This document shows positions 41,714 to 51,985 of a DNA stretch of 64,000 bases, one piece after another. The translations under genes were made by a program, and so were the position numbers. Location: positions 51,845-115,844 of the forward strand of contig NZ_BBQM01000027.1 in the NCBI RefSeq assembly GCF_000876015.1. Reading direction: 5' to 3'. Position 1 is the first letter of the stretch; every line of letters begins with the position of its first letter. The notes beneath the pieces are model-generated. The model did not search any database and had not been told where the DNA came from. It worked only from the letters and a program-made list of their open reading frames with translations. Origin of the DNA: Cupriavidus basilensis. GTDB taxonomy: Bacteria; Pseudomonadota; Gammaproteobacteria; Burkholderiales; Burkholderiaceae.

Positions 41714-43375
41714 TCAGGCCGGCCACGCGCGCGCCGCCACGCGCGCGAGCGCCGCCGCGTCGCCCTCCAGCGTGCCGAACACGCGGCCGTGCTGGCGGCC
41801 CAGGCGGCTCGCCACGAAGCGCTCGGCGTCCTCGGGGTCGGCATGGTTCAGCATCAGCGCTGCCTGCGCGGTCAGCACCAGGCCCTGGGCGAAGCGGCGC
41901 GCGCCGGCCTCGAGGTGCTCGGGCGCGTCGCGCAGCATCGCCTGCAGCGAGGCCAGCTCGGCGCGCACGGCCGGATGCCCGCCGGCGCGCTGCGCCAGGT
42001 CCTGCAGCAGCCGCGCGCCGTCCTCGGGATTGCGCTGCAGCGCGCGCAGCACGTCCAGGCACATGATGTTGCCCGAGCCTTCCCAGATCGAGTTGACCGG
42101 CGCCTCGCGGTACAGCCGCGCCATCGGCCCCTCTTCCACGTAGCCGTTGCCGCCCCACACCTCCATCGCCTCGCCGGTGGCCTCGATCGCGCGCTTGCAG
42201 ATCCAGAACTTGGCCGCCGGCGTGACGATGCGCTTCCACGCGGCCGCCAGCGGGTCGGCGTCGGCGCGCTCGAAGGCGTGCGCCAGTTCCATCATCAGCA
42301 GCGTCGCGCCCTGGCTTTCCAGCGCCAGGTCGGCCAGCACGTTGCGCATCAGCGGCTGCTCGGCCAGCAGCTGGCCGAAGGCCATGCGGTGGCGCGCGTG
42401 GTGGAGCGCCTGCACCAGCGCGGCGCGGAGGATGGCGGCGCTGCCGATCACGCAGTCCAGCCGGGTATAGGTCGCCATCTCGATGATGGTCGGGATGCCG
42501 CGGCCCTCCTCGCCGATCAGGATGCCGGTGGCGCCGCGGAACTCCACCTCGCTGCTGGCGTTGGAGCGGTTGCCGAGCTTGTCCTTGAGGCGCTGGATCT
42601 GCACCGGGTTCTTGCTGCCGTCGTCGCGAAAGCGCGGCACGAAGAAGCACGACAGCGGCCCGTCCTCGGCGCCCATGCGCGCCACCACCAGGTGCGCGTC
42701 GCACATCGGCGCGGAGAAGAACCACTTGTGCCCGGTCAGCGCGTACTCGGCGCCGCGCCCCTCGCCGCGCACGGCGCGCGCCACCGTGGTGTTGCTGCGC
42801 ACGTCCGAGCCGCCCTGCTTCTCCGTCATGCCCATGCCGATCATGACGGCGCGCTTGTCGCGCCACGGCAGGTCGCGCGCGTCGTGCTCGGTGGCGAACA
42901 GCTTCGGCCCCAGCCCGGCGAACAGCGCGGTCTCCTTTTGCAGCACGGGAATGCTGGCGAAGGTCATGGTCGGCGGGCACAGCGAGCCCGATTCGACCTG
43001 CGCCTGCAGGTAATAACCCGCCGCGCGCGCCACCCAGGCGCCGTCGCGCGGCTGCGCGAACGGCAGCGCCTGCAGCTGCTGGCTGCGCAGCAGGGCCAGC
43101 AGTTCGTGCCACGCGGCGGGGAATTCCACCTCGTCGATGCGCTCGCCGGTGCGGCCATGCGTATGCAGCTCGGGCGTGTGGCGGTTCGCCTCGGCCGCCC
43201 AGCGCTGCACGTCGGCCTGCCCCAGGCGCGCGCCGAACACGTCGAGCGCGCCGGCATGCCAGCCGCCGCCGAGGCGCTCGAGCGCCGCGCGCAGGGCCGG
43301 ATCGCCGGCGAACAGGTTGTAGCCGGCAAGGTCCGGCACCTGGTTGAACACGCGATGGGTGGCGGCGTCGGTCAT
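41714..43375 (-). CDS. AidB-like acyl-CoA dehydrogenase
   Basis: 553 residues, the length of AidB. FAD enzyme of the acyl-CoA dehydrogenase superfamily. MGMTEKQGGSDVRSNTT, GHKWFFSAPMCDAHLVVAR, RLKDKLGNRSNASSEVEF and EVWGGNGYVEEGPMARLYREAP are near-identical to AidB family landmarks, including the catalytic Glu region. AidB in E. coli is part of the adaptive response to alkylation and binds DNA through its C-terminal domain, which is present here (residues 440-553). No ada/alkB genes are nearby. Function in this organism is inferred. Confidence 0.88.
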   Translation of the reverse strand: MTDAATHRVFNQVPDLAGYNLFAGDPALRAALERLGGGWHAGALDVFGARLGQADVQRWAAEANRHTPELHTHGRTGERIDEVEFPAAWHELLALLRSQQLQALPFAQPRDGAWVARAAGYYLQAQVESGSLCPPTMTFASIPVLQKETALFAGLGPKLFATEHDARDLPWRDKRAVMIGMGMTEKQGGSDVRSNTTVARAVRGEGRGAEYALTGHKWFFSAPMCDAHLVVARMGAEDGPLSCFFVPRFRDDGSKNPVQIQRLKDKLGNRSNASSEVEFRGATGILIGEEGRGIPTIIEMATYTRLDCVIGSAAILRAALVQALHHARHRMAFGQLLAEQPLMRNVLADLALESQGATLLMMELAHAFERADADPLAAAWKRIVTPAAKFWICKRAIEATGEAMEVWGGNGYVEEGPMARLYREAPVNSIWEGSGNIMCLDVLRALQRNPEDGARLLQDLAQRAGGHPAVRAELASLQAMLRDAPEHLEAGARRFAQGLVLTAQAALMLNHADPEDAERFVASRLGRQHGRVFGTLEGDAAALARVAARAWPA

Positions 43376-43593
43376 GCGGTCTCCTGGAATGGGCGGCGCG
43401 TGGCCGCGTTGTCCTGTTTTCTGCTGTTTTCTGCATGGTAGAGCAAGCCGCGCGCTATGTGACGGCCGGCAAGGTCTGCCGGGTGTGGTGCCCGGGTCCC
43501 ACCGCGCTCCATCGCGCCCCACGGCGTTTTTGCCGCGCCGCAGCAAGCGCCAGTCCTGACTTGCGCGCACGGCTGTCCAGATTGAAACAAGGG

Positions 43594-43622
43594 TGGTCAA
43601 GCCCCGGCCCTTGTGCTTAAAT
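43594..43622 (+). promoter_or_regulatory. candidate promoter of the thiC operon
   Basis: TGGTCA (43594-43599), 17-bp spacer, TTAAAT (43617-43622). The start of transcription would fall near 43629, a few bases before the TPP aptamer. Confidence 0.5.
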
Positions 43623-43634
43623 TCACCCCGTTGG

Positions 43635-43723
43635 ATGAAACAGGGGTGCCACACGGATGGGCCGTGCGGCTGAGAGAGTCCCTTCGAACCCGATCCGGCT
43701 AGTACCGGCGTGGGAAGTTTCAT
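43635..43723 (+). ncRNA. TPP riboswitch (THI element)
   Basis: Contains the canonical thi-box: AGGGGTGCC (43642-43650), GCGGCTGAGAGAG (pyrimidine-binding loop), CCCTTCGAACCCGATCCGG, TAGTACCGGCGTGGGAAG (pyrophosphate helix). P1 is formed by ATGAAAC (43635-43641) and GTTTCAT (43717-43723). It precedes thiC by 111 nt and should reduce expression of thiCOSGE when TPP is plentiful. Confidence 0.97.
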
Positions 43724-43834
43724 GACTACCGAACAGCTCCTGCCTCCCGCGAGGCACATGACCCGGCCATCGCGCCCGGCCCATGCTCAGGGCTCCTGGT
43801 TTCGTCCATCCCCGCAAGAGAGAGGACGATACCT

Positions 43835-45721
<1,887 letters not shown>

Positions 45722-45850
45722 GGCAGGGTGCGGCGCGCGCCTGCGTGCGCGCCGCGTGAAGTACCGCGCCCCGCCCGCGGGGCGCGCCATGAATGAAAGG
45801 AGGCCGGAGCCCGCCGCGCAGTTGCGGCAGGCACTGGCGCAAACATCCCC

Positions 45851-47032
45851 ATGACAGTGCAGTCGTTTGATGTGGCCGTGCTCGGCGCCGGCCTGGCCGG
45901 GCGGCTTTCCGCCTGGCAACTGGTGCGGGCCGGCCTGCGCGTGGCGCTGGTCGAGCGCGCCGGTCCCGATGGCGCCGGCTCGGCCGCGCACGTGGCCGCC
46001 GCCATGCTGGCGCCGCTGGCCGAATCCGCGATCGCCGAGCGCCGCATCGTTGAGCTCGGCATCGCCAGCGTCGACCTGTGGCGCGGCTGGCTGGCCGAGC
46101 TGCCCGAGCCGGTGTTCTTCCAGGAAGGCGGCACGCTGGTGGTCTGGCATGCGCGCGACCGCGGCGAGATGTCGCTGTTCGCCAGCCGCGTGCGCGCGGT
46201 GGCGCCGCCGGCGCTGGTGGCCGAGCGCATGCGCGCGCTCGACGGCGACGGCGTGGCCGCGCTGGAGCCCGCGCTCGCGGGCCGCTTCCCGCAGGGCCTG
46301 CTGCTGGCCGGCGAAGGCCAGCTCGACAACCGCGGCACGCTGCGCGCGCTGCTGTCCTGCGCCGTGGCCAGCGGCGTGCACTGCGTGTGGGAAGCCGGCG
46401 AAGTCGAGGCGCAGGACCTGCCGGCGCTGGGCATCCGCGCCCGCGTGGTGCTGGACTGCCGCGGCCTCGGCGCGCGCGCCGCGTGGCCCGCGCAGGCGGC
46501 CGCGCGCGGCACCATTCCCGGGCTGCGCGGCCTGCGCGGCGAGGTGGTGCGCGTGCATGCGCCCGAGGTCAAGCTGCAGCGCCCGGTGCGCCTGCTGCAT
46601 CCGCGCTACCCGATCTACATCGCGCCCAAGCCGGGCGACCTCTACGTGATCGGCGCCACCGAAATCGAAAGCGACGACGATTCGCCGATGAGCGTGCGCT
46701 CCGCGCTGGAGCTGCTGTCGGCGGCCTACTCGCTGCATCCGGCCTTCGGCGAGGCGCGCGTGCTCGAACTCAACGTGCAGCGCCGCCCCACGCGGCCGGA
46801 CCACCTGCCCGCCATCCGGGTCGACCAGCATGCGCGCATCGTGCGTCTCAACGGCCTGTACCGGCACGGCTTCCTGATCGCGCCGGCCGTCACCGAGGCC
46901 GCCTGCGAGGTGGTGCGCGCGCTGCTCGACGGCGACCCGGCCGCGCATGCCGTGCCCGCCGCGCTGCGCTGGCCCGGCATGATCGGCCCGGCGCTCGACA
47001 CCGTCGCCGGCGGCTCGCCGGTGCTGCACTGA
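45851..47032 (+). CDS. thiO: glycine oxidase ThiO
   Basis: 393 residues. FAD enzyme giving the imine (dehydroglycine) used by ThiG for the thiazole ring. FAD loop VAVLGAGLAGRLSAWQLVRAG; RGLRGEVVRVHAPEV; YIAPKPGDLYVIGATEIESDD and RPTRPDHLPAIR; GLYRHGFLIAP at the C-terminus, all typical of ThiO/DAAO proteins. It has no clear ribosome site; a 21-codon open frame (45789-45854) ends in ATGA overlap with its start, which might couple translation. GC-rich hairpins (45766-45785) lie in the gap after thiC. Confidence 0.95.
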   Translation: MTVQSFDVAVLGAGLAGRLSAWQLVRAGLRVALVERAGPDGAGSAAHVAAAMLAPLAESAIAERRIVELGIASVDLWRGWLAELPEPVFFQEGGTLVVWHARDRGEMSLFASRVRAVAPPALVAERMRALDGDGVAALEPALAGRFPQGLLLAGEGQLDNRGTLRALLSCAVASGVHCVWEAGEVEAQDLPALGIRARVVLDCRGLGARAAWPAQAAARGTIPGLRGLRGEVVRVHAPEVKLQRPVRLLHPRYPIYIAPKPGDLYVIGATEIESDDDSPMSVRSALELLSAAYSLHPAFGEARVLELNVQRRPTRPDHLPAIRVDQHARIVRLNGLYRHGFLIAPAVTEAACEVVRALLDGDPAAHAVPAALRWPGMIGPALDTVAGGSPVLH

Positions 47033-47049
47033 ACAGACGCAGACAGACC

Positions 47050-47247
47050 ATGGAAATCCTGCTCAACGGCCGCCCGCTGGCCCTTGCCGACCACGCCACG
47101 CTGGCCGACGCGGTGGCCGGCGCCGGCATCGCGCCGCCGTTCGCCGCCGCGCTCAACGGCCAGTTCGTGCCGCGCGCCGCGCATGGCGCAACAGCGCTCG
47201 CCGCCGGCGACCGCATCGACCTCGTGCAACCCGTCACGGGAGGCTGA
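47050..47247 (+). CDS. thiS: sulfur carrier protein ThiS
   Basis: 65 residues, ubiquitin fold. MEILLNGRPLALADHATLADAV at the start and the essential C-terminal Gly-Gly (QPVTGG), which is adenylated by ThiF and then carries sulfur as thiocarboxylate to ThiG. 17 bp after thiO and 6 bp before thiG. No thiF is present in the window. Confidence 0.97.
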   Translation: MEILLNGRPLALADHATLADAVAGAGIAPPFAAALNGQFVPRAAHGATALAAGDRIDLVQPVTGG

Positions 47248-47253
47248 ACCGAC

Positions 47254-48111
47254 ATGACCCTCGATACCCTCGATCCTCTCGACCAACGCGGCGGCCTGCT
47301 CGGCGACCCCTTCGTGCTGTACGGCGAGCGGTTCGCCTCGCGCCTGCTGCTCGGCACCGCGCGCTATCCGTCCCCCGCCACCCTGCAGGCCGCCGTGGAA
47401 GCGTCCCGCCCCGCCATGCTGACGGTGGCGCTGCGCCGCCAGGGCGCGGTCGGCGATGGCGAAGGCGGCCAGTCGTTCTGGCAGATGCTCAAGGCGCTCG
47501 GCGTGCCGGTGCTGCCCAACACCGCCGGCTGCATGGCGCCGCAGGAAGCGATCACCACCGCCATGATGGCGCGCGAGGTGTTCGAGACCGACTGGATCAA
47601 GCTCGAAGTGGTGGGCGACGACTACACGCTGCAGCCCGACACGCTCAACCTGCCCGCGGTGGCCGAGACCCTCGTCAAGGAAGGCTTCAAGGTGCTGCCG
47701 TACTGCACCGAGGACCTCGTGCTGTGCCGCCGCCTGCTCGACGTGGGCTGCCAGGCGCTGATGCCGTGGGCCGCGCCGATCGGCACCGGCAAGGGCGTGG
47801 TCAACCCGCACGCCATGCGCCTGCTGCGCGAGCGCCTGCCCGACACCCCGCTGATCGTCGACGCCGGCCTCGGCCTGCCGTCGCACGCGGCGCAGGTGCT
47901 GGAGTGGGGCTACGACGGCGTGCTGCTCAACACCGCGGTGGCGCAGGCCGCCTACCCGGTCGACATGGCGCGCGCGTTCGCGCAGGCCGTCGACGCCGGC
48001 CGCACCGCCTACCTGGCCGGACCGATGCCCGAGCGCGACATCGCCCAGGCCAGCACTCCCGTGGTCGGCATGCCGTTCTGGCACGCCGCGGGCGCGGAGG
48101 ACCGCGCATGA
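47254..48111 (+). CDS. thiG: thiazole synthase ThiG
   Basis: 285 residues, TIM barrel. Builds the thiazole phosphate from DXP, dehydroglycine and ThiS-thiocarboxylate. RLLLGTARYPSP, LPNTAGCMAPQEAI, WIKLEVVGDDYTLQPD (Schiff-base Lys), VLPYCTEDLVLCRRL, MPWAAPIGTGKGV and PLIVDAGLGLPSHA are conserved. The stop overlaps the thiE start (ATGA). A GGAGGCTGAACC ribosome site for it overlaps the end of thiS. Confidence 0.98.
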   Translation: MTLDTLDPLDQRGGLLGDPFVLYGERFASRLLLGTARYPSPATLQAAVEASRPAMLTVALRRQGAVGDGEGGQSFWQMLKALGVPVLPNTAGCMAPQEAITTAMMAREVFETDWIKLEVVGDDYTLQPDTLNLPAVAETLVKEGFKVLPYCTEDLVLCRRLLDVGCQALMPWAAPIGTGKGVVNPHAMRLLRERLPDTPLIVDAGLGLPSHAAQVLEWGYDGVLLNTAVAQAAYPVDMARAFAQAVDAGRTAYLAGPMPERDIAQASTPVVGMPFWHAAGAEDRA

Positions 48112-49247
48112 GCCGCGCCGCCGTGAAAGCGCCCGTCGACGCCGCGCTGCGCGACACGCTGCTGGCGCGCTACGGCGCCACCTTCGGCACCAGCGACCAG
48201 CCCTGGCGCGCGCTGGCGCAGGCCGGCGCCGAGGCGCCCGGCAGTGCCGACGTGGTGCTGTGCGACGGCGAGGCCGACGCCGCCACGCTCGCGCGCCTCG
48301 CCGCCGCCGGCGCGACCGCCATCGAGAGCGAGCGCGAGGGCGGCCGCTGGATCGACACCGTGCGCTCGCCGATGGGCACCTGGGTGTTCAGCGCCCACGC
48401 CGACGGCGACAGCGCGCACTCGCCGGCGTTCACCGCCGTGCTGCTGGCCTGCCTGGCGCTGCATTTCCCCGCGCACGACGCGCTCTGCCTGGCGCGCGCG
48501 TGGCGGCCCGGCTCGCTCGACTGGCCGGCCGATTTCGCGCGCTTCCCGCAGGTGCGCCACGCCGCGCTGGTCGCGCCCGAGCAGCCCGCCGCGCCGTTCG
48601 CGCCGTGCCCGCCGCTGGGCCTGTACGCCGTGGTGCCGAGCGCCGCATGGATCGCGCGGCTGGTGCCGCTCGGCGTGCCCACGGTGCAGTTGCGCTTCAA
48701 GTCCGACGACGCGCAGGCCGTGCGCGACGAGATCGCGCGCGCCGCCGATGCCGCGCGCGGCAGCCGCGCGCGCCTGTTCATCAACGACCACTGGCGCGAG
48801 GCCATCGCGCTGCACGCCGGCTTCGGCAACGACAGCACGCGCAGCGGCATCTACGGCATCCACCTCGGCCAGGAAGACCTCGACGAAGCCGACCTCGGCG
48901 CGCTGCGCGCCTCGGGCCTGCGCCTCGGCGTGTCCACCCACGGCTACGCCGAGATGCTGCGCGTGGCCACCATCGGCCCGAGCTACCTCGCGCTCGGCGC
49001 GATCTTCCCGACCACCACCAAGGTCATGCCGACCGCGCCGCAGGGCATGGGCCGCTTCCAGTCCTATGCGAAGCTGATGCAGCCGGTGATCCCGTCGCTG
49101 GTCGGCATCGGCGGCGTCGACGCCGCGCGGCTGCCGGAGGTGCTGGCGGTCGGCGTCGGCAGCGCGGCGGTGGTGCGCGCGATCACCGAGGCTGCCGACA
49201 TGCCGGCGGCGGTGGCGAACCTGCTGGGGATGTTTCCGGCGGGTTGA
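48108..49247 (+). CDS. thiE: thiamine-phosphate synthase ThiE with extra N-terminal domain
   Basis: 379 residues, compared with about 210 for normal ThiE. The C-terminal part (from about residue 170, LGLYAVVPSAAWIARL) is a complete ThiE barrel: VQLRFKSDD, RARLFINDHWREAIALHA, YGIHLGQEDLDEADL, LGVSTHGYAEMLR, YLALGAIFPTTTK and PSLVGIGGVDAARLPEV. The N-terminal 165 residues have SPAFTAVLLACLALHFPAHDALCLARAW, which resembles the last helices of ribokinase-fold ThiD (HMP kinase) with the GD/GAGDTF-type catalytic motif lost. So it may be a degenerate ThiD-ThiE fusion. A separate intact thiD is at 59.5 kb. Last gene of the thi operon. Confidence 0.93.
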   Translation: MSRAAVKAPVDAALRDTLLARYGATFGTSDQPWRALAQAGAEAPGSADVVLCDGEADAATLARLAAAGATAIESEREGGRWIDTVRSPMGTWVFSAHADGDSAHSPAFTAVLLACLALHFPAHDALCLARAWRPGSLDWPADFARFPQVRHAALVAPEQPAAPFAPCPPLGLYAVVPSAAWIARLVPLGVPTVQLRFKSDDAQAVRDEIARAADAARGSRARLFINDHWREAIALHAGFGNDSTRSGIYGIHLGQEDLDEADLGALRASGLRLGVSTHGYAEMLRVATIGPSYLALGAIFPTTTKVMPTAPQGMGRFQSYAKLMQPVIPSLVGIGGVDAARLPEVLAVGVGSAAVVRAITEAADMPAAVANLLGMFPAG

Positions 49248-49280
49248 TGCGCGTCTGACCAGCCGGCGCCATGCGGTACG

Positions 49281-50069
49281 ATGGACGCCACTCCCGTCCC
49301 CCGCCGCCGCGCCATGATCTCGTCCCAGTTCCTCAGCCGCGTCACCCTGCGCCGCGACATCGTCGAGAGCTTCGCGCGCTACCCGTTCAGCCTGCCCGCG
49401 GTGCGCGCGCTCGACGTGCTGGAGCTCCATCCCAAGGTGACGTTCCTGGTCGGCGAGAATGGCTCGGGCAAGTCCACGCTGATGGAGGCGATCGCGGTGG
49501 CGGCCGGCTACAACGCCGAGGGCGGCTCGCGCAACTTCAGCTTCGGCACGCGCCGCTCGCACTCGGTGCTCAACGAATACCTGCGCCTGGCGCGCGGCTT
49601 CCGGCGCCCGCGCGACGGCTACTTCCTGCGCGCGGAGAGCTTCTTCAACGTCGCCACCGAGATCGAGCGCCTCGATGCCGAGCCCGGCCCGGGCGGGCCG
49701 GTGATGCCGGCCTACGGCGCTCGCTCGCTGCACGAGCAGTCGCACGGCGAATCGTTCCTCGCGCTGCTGACCGAGCGCTTCCGCGGCAACGGCCTCTACC
49801 TGCTCGACGAGCCCGAGGCCGCGCTCTCGCCGCAGCGCCAGCTTGCCGTGCTGTCGCGCATCCACGATCTGGTGCGCGCCGATTCGCAGTTCCTCATCGC
49901 CACGCACTCGCCGATCCTGATGGCCTACCCCGATGCGTGGATCTACCGCCTCGGCGCCGGCGGCGTGCAGCGCATCGCCTACGAGGACACCGAGCACTTC
50001 CGCGTGACGCGCGATTTCCTGGCCGATCCGCAGCGCATGCTGCGCGTGCTGCTGGCGGACGATGAGTAG
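49281..50069 (+). CDS. stand-alone ABC/SMC-type predicted ATPase
   Basis: 262 residues. Walker A GENGSGKST (about residues 57-65), the ABC-like signature region (QSHGESFLALLTERF), Walker B LYLLDEPEAALSP and the switch His in ATHSPIL. It matches small soluble predicted ATPases (COG3910-like, FLRRVRLRR / YPFSLPAVR start). No membrane partner or nuclease is adjacent. Start ATG 49281 or ATG 49314. It begins 33 bp after thiE and converges on the sigma-54 activator, whose stop is 13 bp away. Biological role unknown. Confidence 0.85.
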   Translation: MDATPVPRRRAMISSQFLSRVTLRRDIVESFARYPFSLPAVRALDVLELHPKVTFLVGENGSGKSTLMEAIAVAAGYNAEGGSRNFSFGTRRSHSVLNEYLRLARGFRRPRDGYFLRAESFFNVATEIERLDAEPGPGGPVMPAYGARSLHEQSHGESFLALLTERFRGNGLYLLDEPEAALSPQRQLAVLSRIHDLVRADSQFLIATHSPILMAYPDAWIYRLGAGGVQRIAYEDTEHFRVTRDFLADPQRMLRVLLADDE

Positions 50070-50082
50070 GCGACCGCGGCGG

Positions 50083-51825
50083 CTACGGCCGCGCGCCGCG
50101 CGCCAGGAGCTTGTACAGGTGCGAGCGCGAGATGCCGAGCTGCGCGGCGGCGCGCTTCTTGTTGCCGCCGTGCCGCGCGATGGCCTGCAGCACCGCTTCG
50201 TGGGCGACCTCGCGCAGCGCGGCGGCCGCGCGGGGCGGGGTGTCGTCGGCGGGGTCCGCCGGTTCCGCGGCGGCAACGCCGTAGCCGGGCAGCGGCTCGG
50301 CCGTCTCGGCGCGCAGCGCCACCGCGCTTTCCTCGCCGCGCGCGAAATCCGCCGGGCGCAGCACGCGCCCGTCGCAGAACACCAGCGCTTCCTCGATTTT
50401 CTGCCGCAACTGGCGCACGTTGCCGGGCCAGCGGCGCTCGGCCAGGTAACGGGCCACCTCGGGCGCCACCTCCGGCACCGGCACGCGGTTGCGCGCGCAG
50501 AAGCCGCGCACGAAATGGCCGAGCAGCGCCGGGATGTCCTCGCGGCGCTGGCCCAGCGCCGGAATGCGCAGCACCACGCCCGACAGCCGGTAGTACAGGT
50601 CGAGCCGGAAGCGCCCGCCGTCGATCAGCGCCTGGATGTCGCGGTTGGTCGCCGCCACCAGGCGGAAGTCCACGCGCTGCGCGCGGCGGCTGCCCAGGCG
50701 CTCGACCATGTGGTCTTCCAGCACGCGCAGCAGCTTGACCTGCATCTCCATCGGGATGTCGGCCACCTCGTCGAGGAACAGCGTGCCGCCCGCGGCTTGC
50801 TCCAGCTTGCCGGCCTGCCCGCCGCGCTGGCTGCCGGTGAAGGCGCCGGCCGCGTGGCCGAACAGCTCGGACTCGATCAGCGTGGCCGGCAGCGCGGCGA
50901 GGTTGAGGCTGACCAGCGGACGGCCGTCGGGCGCGCGGCTGGCGCCGTGGATGGCGTGCGCTACCAGTTCCTTGCCGGTACCGCTCTCGCCCAGGATCAG
51001 CACCGGCACGTCCAGCCGCGCCACCGTGTCGATCTCGCGGCGCAAGCGCTGCATCGGCGCGCTGTCGCCGATCAGCAGCGCGGGGCCGGCCTGTTGCTCG
51101 CGCAGTTCGTCGAGCTCGCGCCGCGTCCGCGCCAGTTGCGAGCGCAACCGCGTCATCTCGCGGTCCATGCGGCCGATGGCCTCCGGCTCCTTGAACAGCA
51201 CCTGGCCGATCGCGCCGACCACCTCGCCGCCGGCGCTGATCGGGATGCGGTTGACCACGCGCGTGACGCCGTTCATGGTTTGCAACTGCCCGATCTCGGC
51301 TTTGCCGCTGGCGGCCACCTGCGCCAGCCGTGAGTTGGGGATGACATCGCGCGCCGGCAGCCCGGTGCCTTCGCCGGTGCGCAGGCCGAGGAATTTCTCG
51401 TGCACCGGACTGATGAAGCGCATGCGCCCGGCACGGTCGGCCACGGTGATGGCCTGGTAGGGATTGGTCAGCAGGTGGTCGAGGATGGCGCCGGCGAACG
51501 GCACCGCGCCGAGGAAATCGAACAGTGCCGCGTCGCGCGCGGCCGGGCGCAGCAGGATCACCTCGCGCGCGCCGTCGCGCAGGCGCATGGCGATGTAGTG
51601 GCGCGCGGCCACGCTGCATTCGAACAGGCGGCCGGTGTCGAGCGCACTGCCGGTGCCGGGCTCATCGTCCAGCCGCGCCGAGGCCGCCAGCGCCGCCGCC
51701 GCGAGCGCCGGGTCGACGGCCAGCCCGTGGCTGGCCAGCGTGGCTCCCGCGCGCGTGGCGACCAGCACGCCGAGGCTGTCCTCGCCCGCCGGCCGTGTGT
51801 CTTCGGCTGTCGTTGTCGACGACAT
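50083..51825 (-). CDS. sigma-54-dependent enhancer-binding regulator with PAS domain
   Basis: 580 residues. N-terminal sensor (residues 20-120), a PAS domain (NPYQAITVADRAGRMRFISP), coiled linker, AAA+ domain with Walker A GESGTGKE, Walker B LFLDEVAD, R-finger region, and a Fis-type HTH at the C-terminus (GGNKKRAAAQLGISRSHLYKLL). The sigma-54 contact loop reads GAFTGS rather than GAFTGA, a tolerated but less common variant. It is divergent from a carboxylase operon with a matching sigma-54 promoter and TGTCC/GGACA repeats between, so it is very likely that operon's activator. The effector is probably sensed by the N-terminal half; identity unknown. ATG 51825 chosen. Confidence 0.93.
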   Translation of the reverse strand: MSSTTTAEDTRPAGEDSLGVLVATRAGATLASHGLAVDPALAAAALAASARLDDEPGTGSALDTGRLFECSVAARHYIAMRLRDGAREVILLRPAARDAALFDFLGAVPFAGAILDHLLTNPYQAITVADRAGRMRFISPVHEKFLGLRTGEGTGLPARDVIPNSRLAQVAASGKAEIGQLQTMNGVTRVVNRIPISAGGEVVGAIGQVLFKEPEAIGRMDREMTRLRSQLARTRRELDELREQQAGPALLIGDSAPMQRLRREIDTVARLDVPVLILGESGTGKELVAHAIHGASRAPDGRPLVSLNLAALPATLIESELFGHAAGAFTGSQRGGQAGKLEQAAGGTLFLDEVADIPMEMQVKLLRVLEDHMVERLGSRRAQRVDFRLVAATNRDIQALIDGGRFRLDLYYRLSGVVLRIPALGQRREDIPALLGHFVRGFCARNRVPVPEVAPEVARYLAERRWPGNVRQLRQKIEEALVFCDGRVLRPADFARGEESAVALRAETAEPLPGYGVAAAEPADPADDTPPRAAAALREVAHEAVLQAIARHGGNKKRAAAQLGISRSHLYKLLARGARP

Positions 51826-51828
51826 ATT

Positions 51829-51880
51829 GTGTCTCCATTGAGGACACTTTGATGTCCTTCTTTGTCGTTTTGGTGGACAC
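51829..51880. promoter_or_regulatory. operator repeats (TGTCC/GGACA) for the sigma-54 regulator
   Basis: GTGTC (51829-51833) and GACAC (51843-51847) make one dyad; GGACA (51842-51846) and TGTCC (51853-51857) a second; GGACAC recurs at 51875-51880. They lie about 50-100 bp upstream of the -24 box, the normal position of enhancer sites, and overlap the start region of the regulator gene itself. Confidence 0.6.
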
Positions 51881-51929
51881 ATTATCAGCGCCCTGCAAAA
51901 AGAACAATGAAATCAAGGCTGCGCGCGCA

Positions 51930-51944
51930 TGGCACGGTTGCTGC
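51930..51944 (+). promoter_or_regulatory. sigma-54 (-24/-12) promoter of the carboxylase operon
   Basis: TGGCACGGTTGCTGC: the invariant GG (51931-51932) and GC (51943-51944) are spaced by exactly 10 bp and the -24 part is a perfect TGGCAC. The predicted start near 51956 leaves a 30-nt leader with GAGGAG before the first gene. Confidence 0.85.
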
Positions 51945-51985
51945 GATATCAAGGGCACATAACGACAGTCTTGAGGAGACCCGAC

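Noticed and set aside
45766..45785. Terminator between thiC and thiO
   Set aside because: The GC-rich hairpin has no T-run, and the thi genes that follow clearly belong to the same pathway; kept only as a possible pause or mRNA-stability hairpin.
48108..49247. Frameshift or wrong start explaining the long ThiE
   Set aside because: The start overlaps the thiG stop as ATGA, the frame is open throughout, and codon bias is constant across the extra domain.
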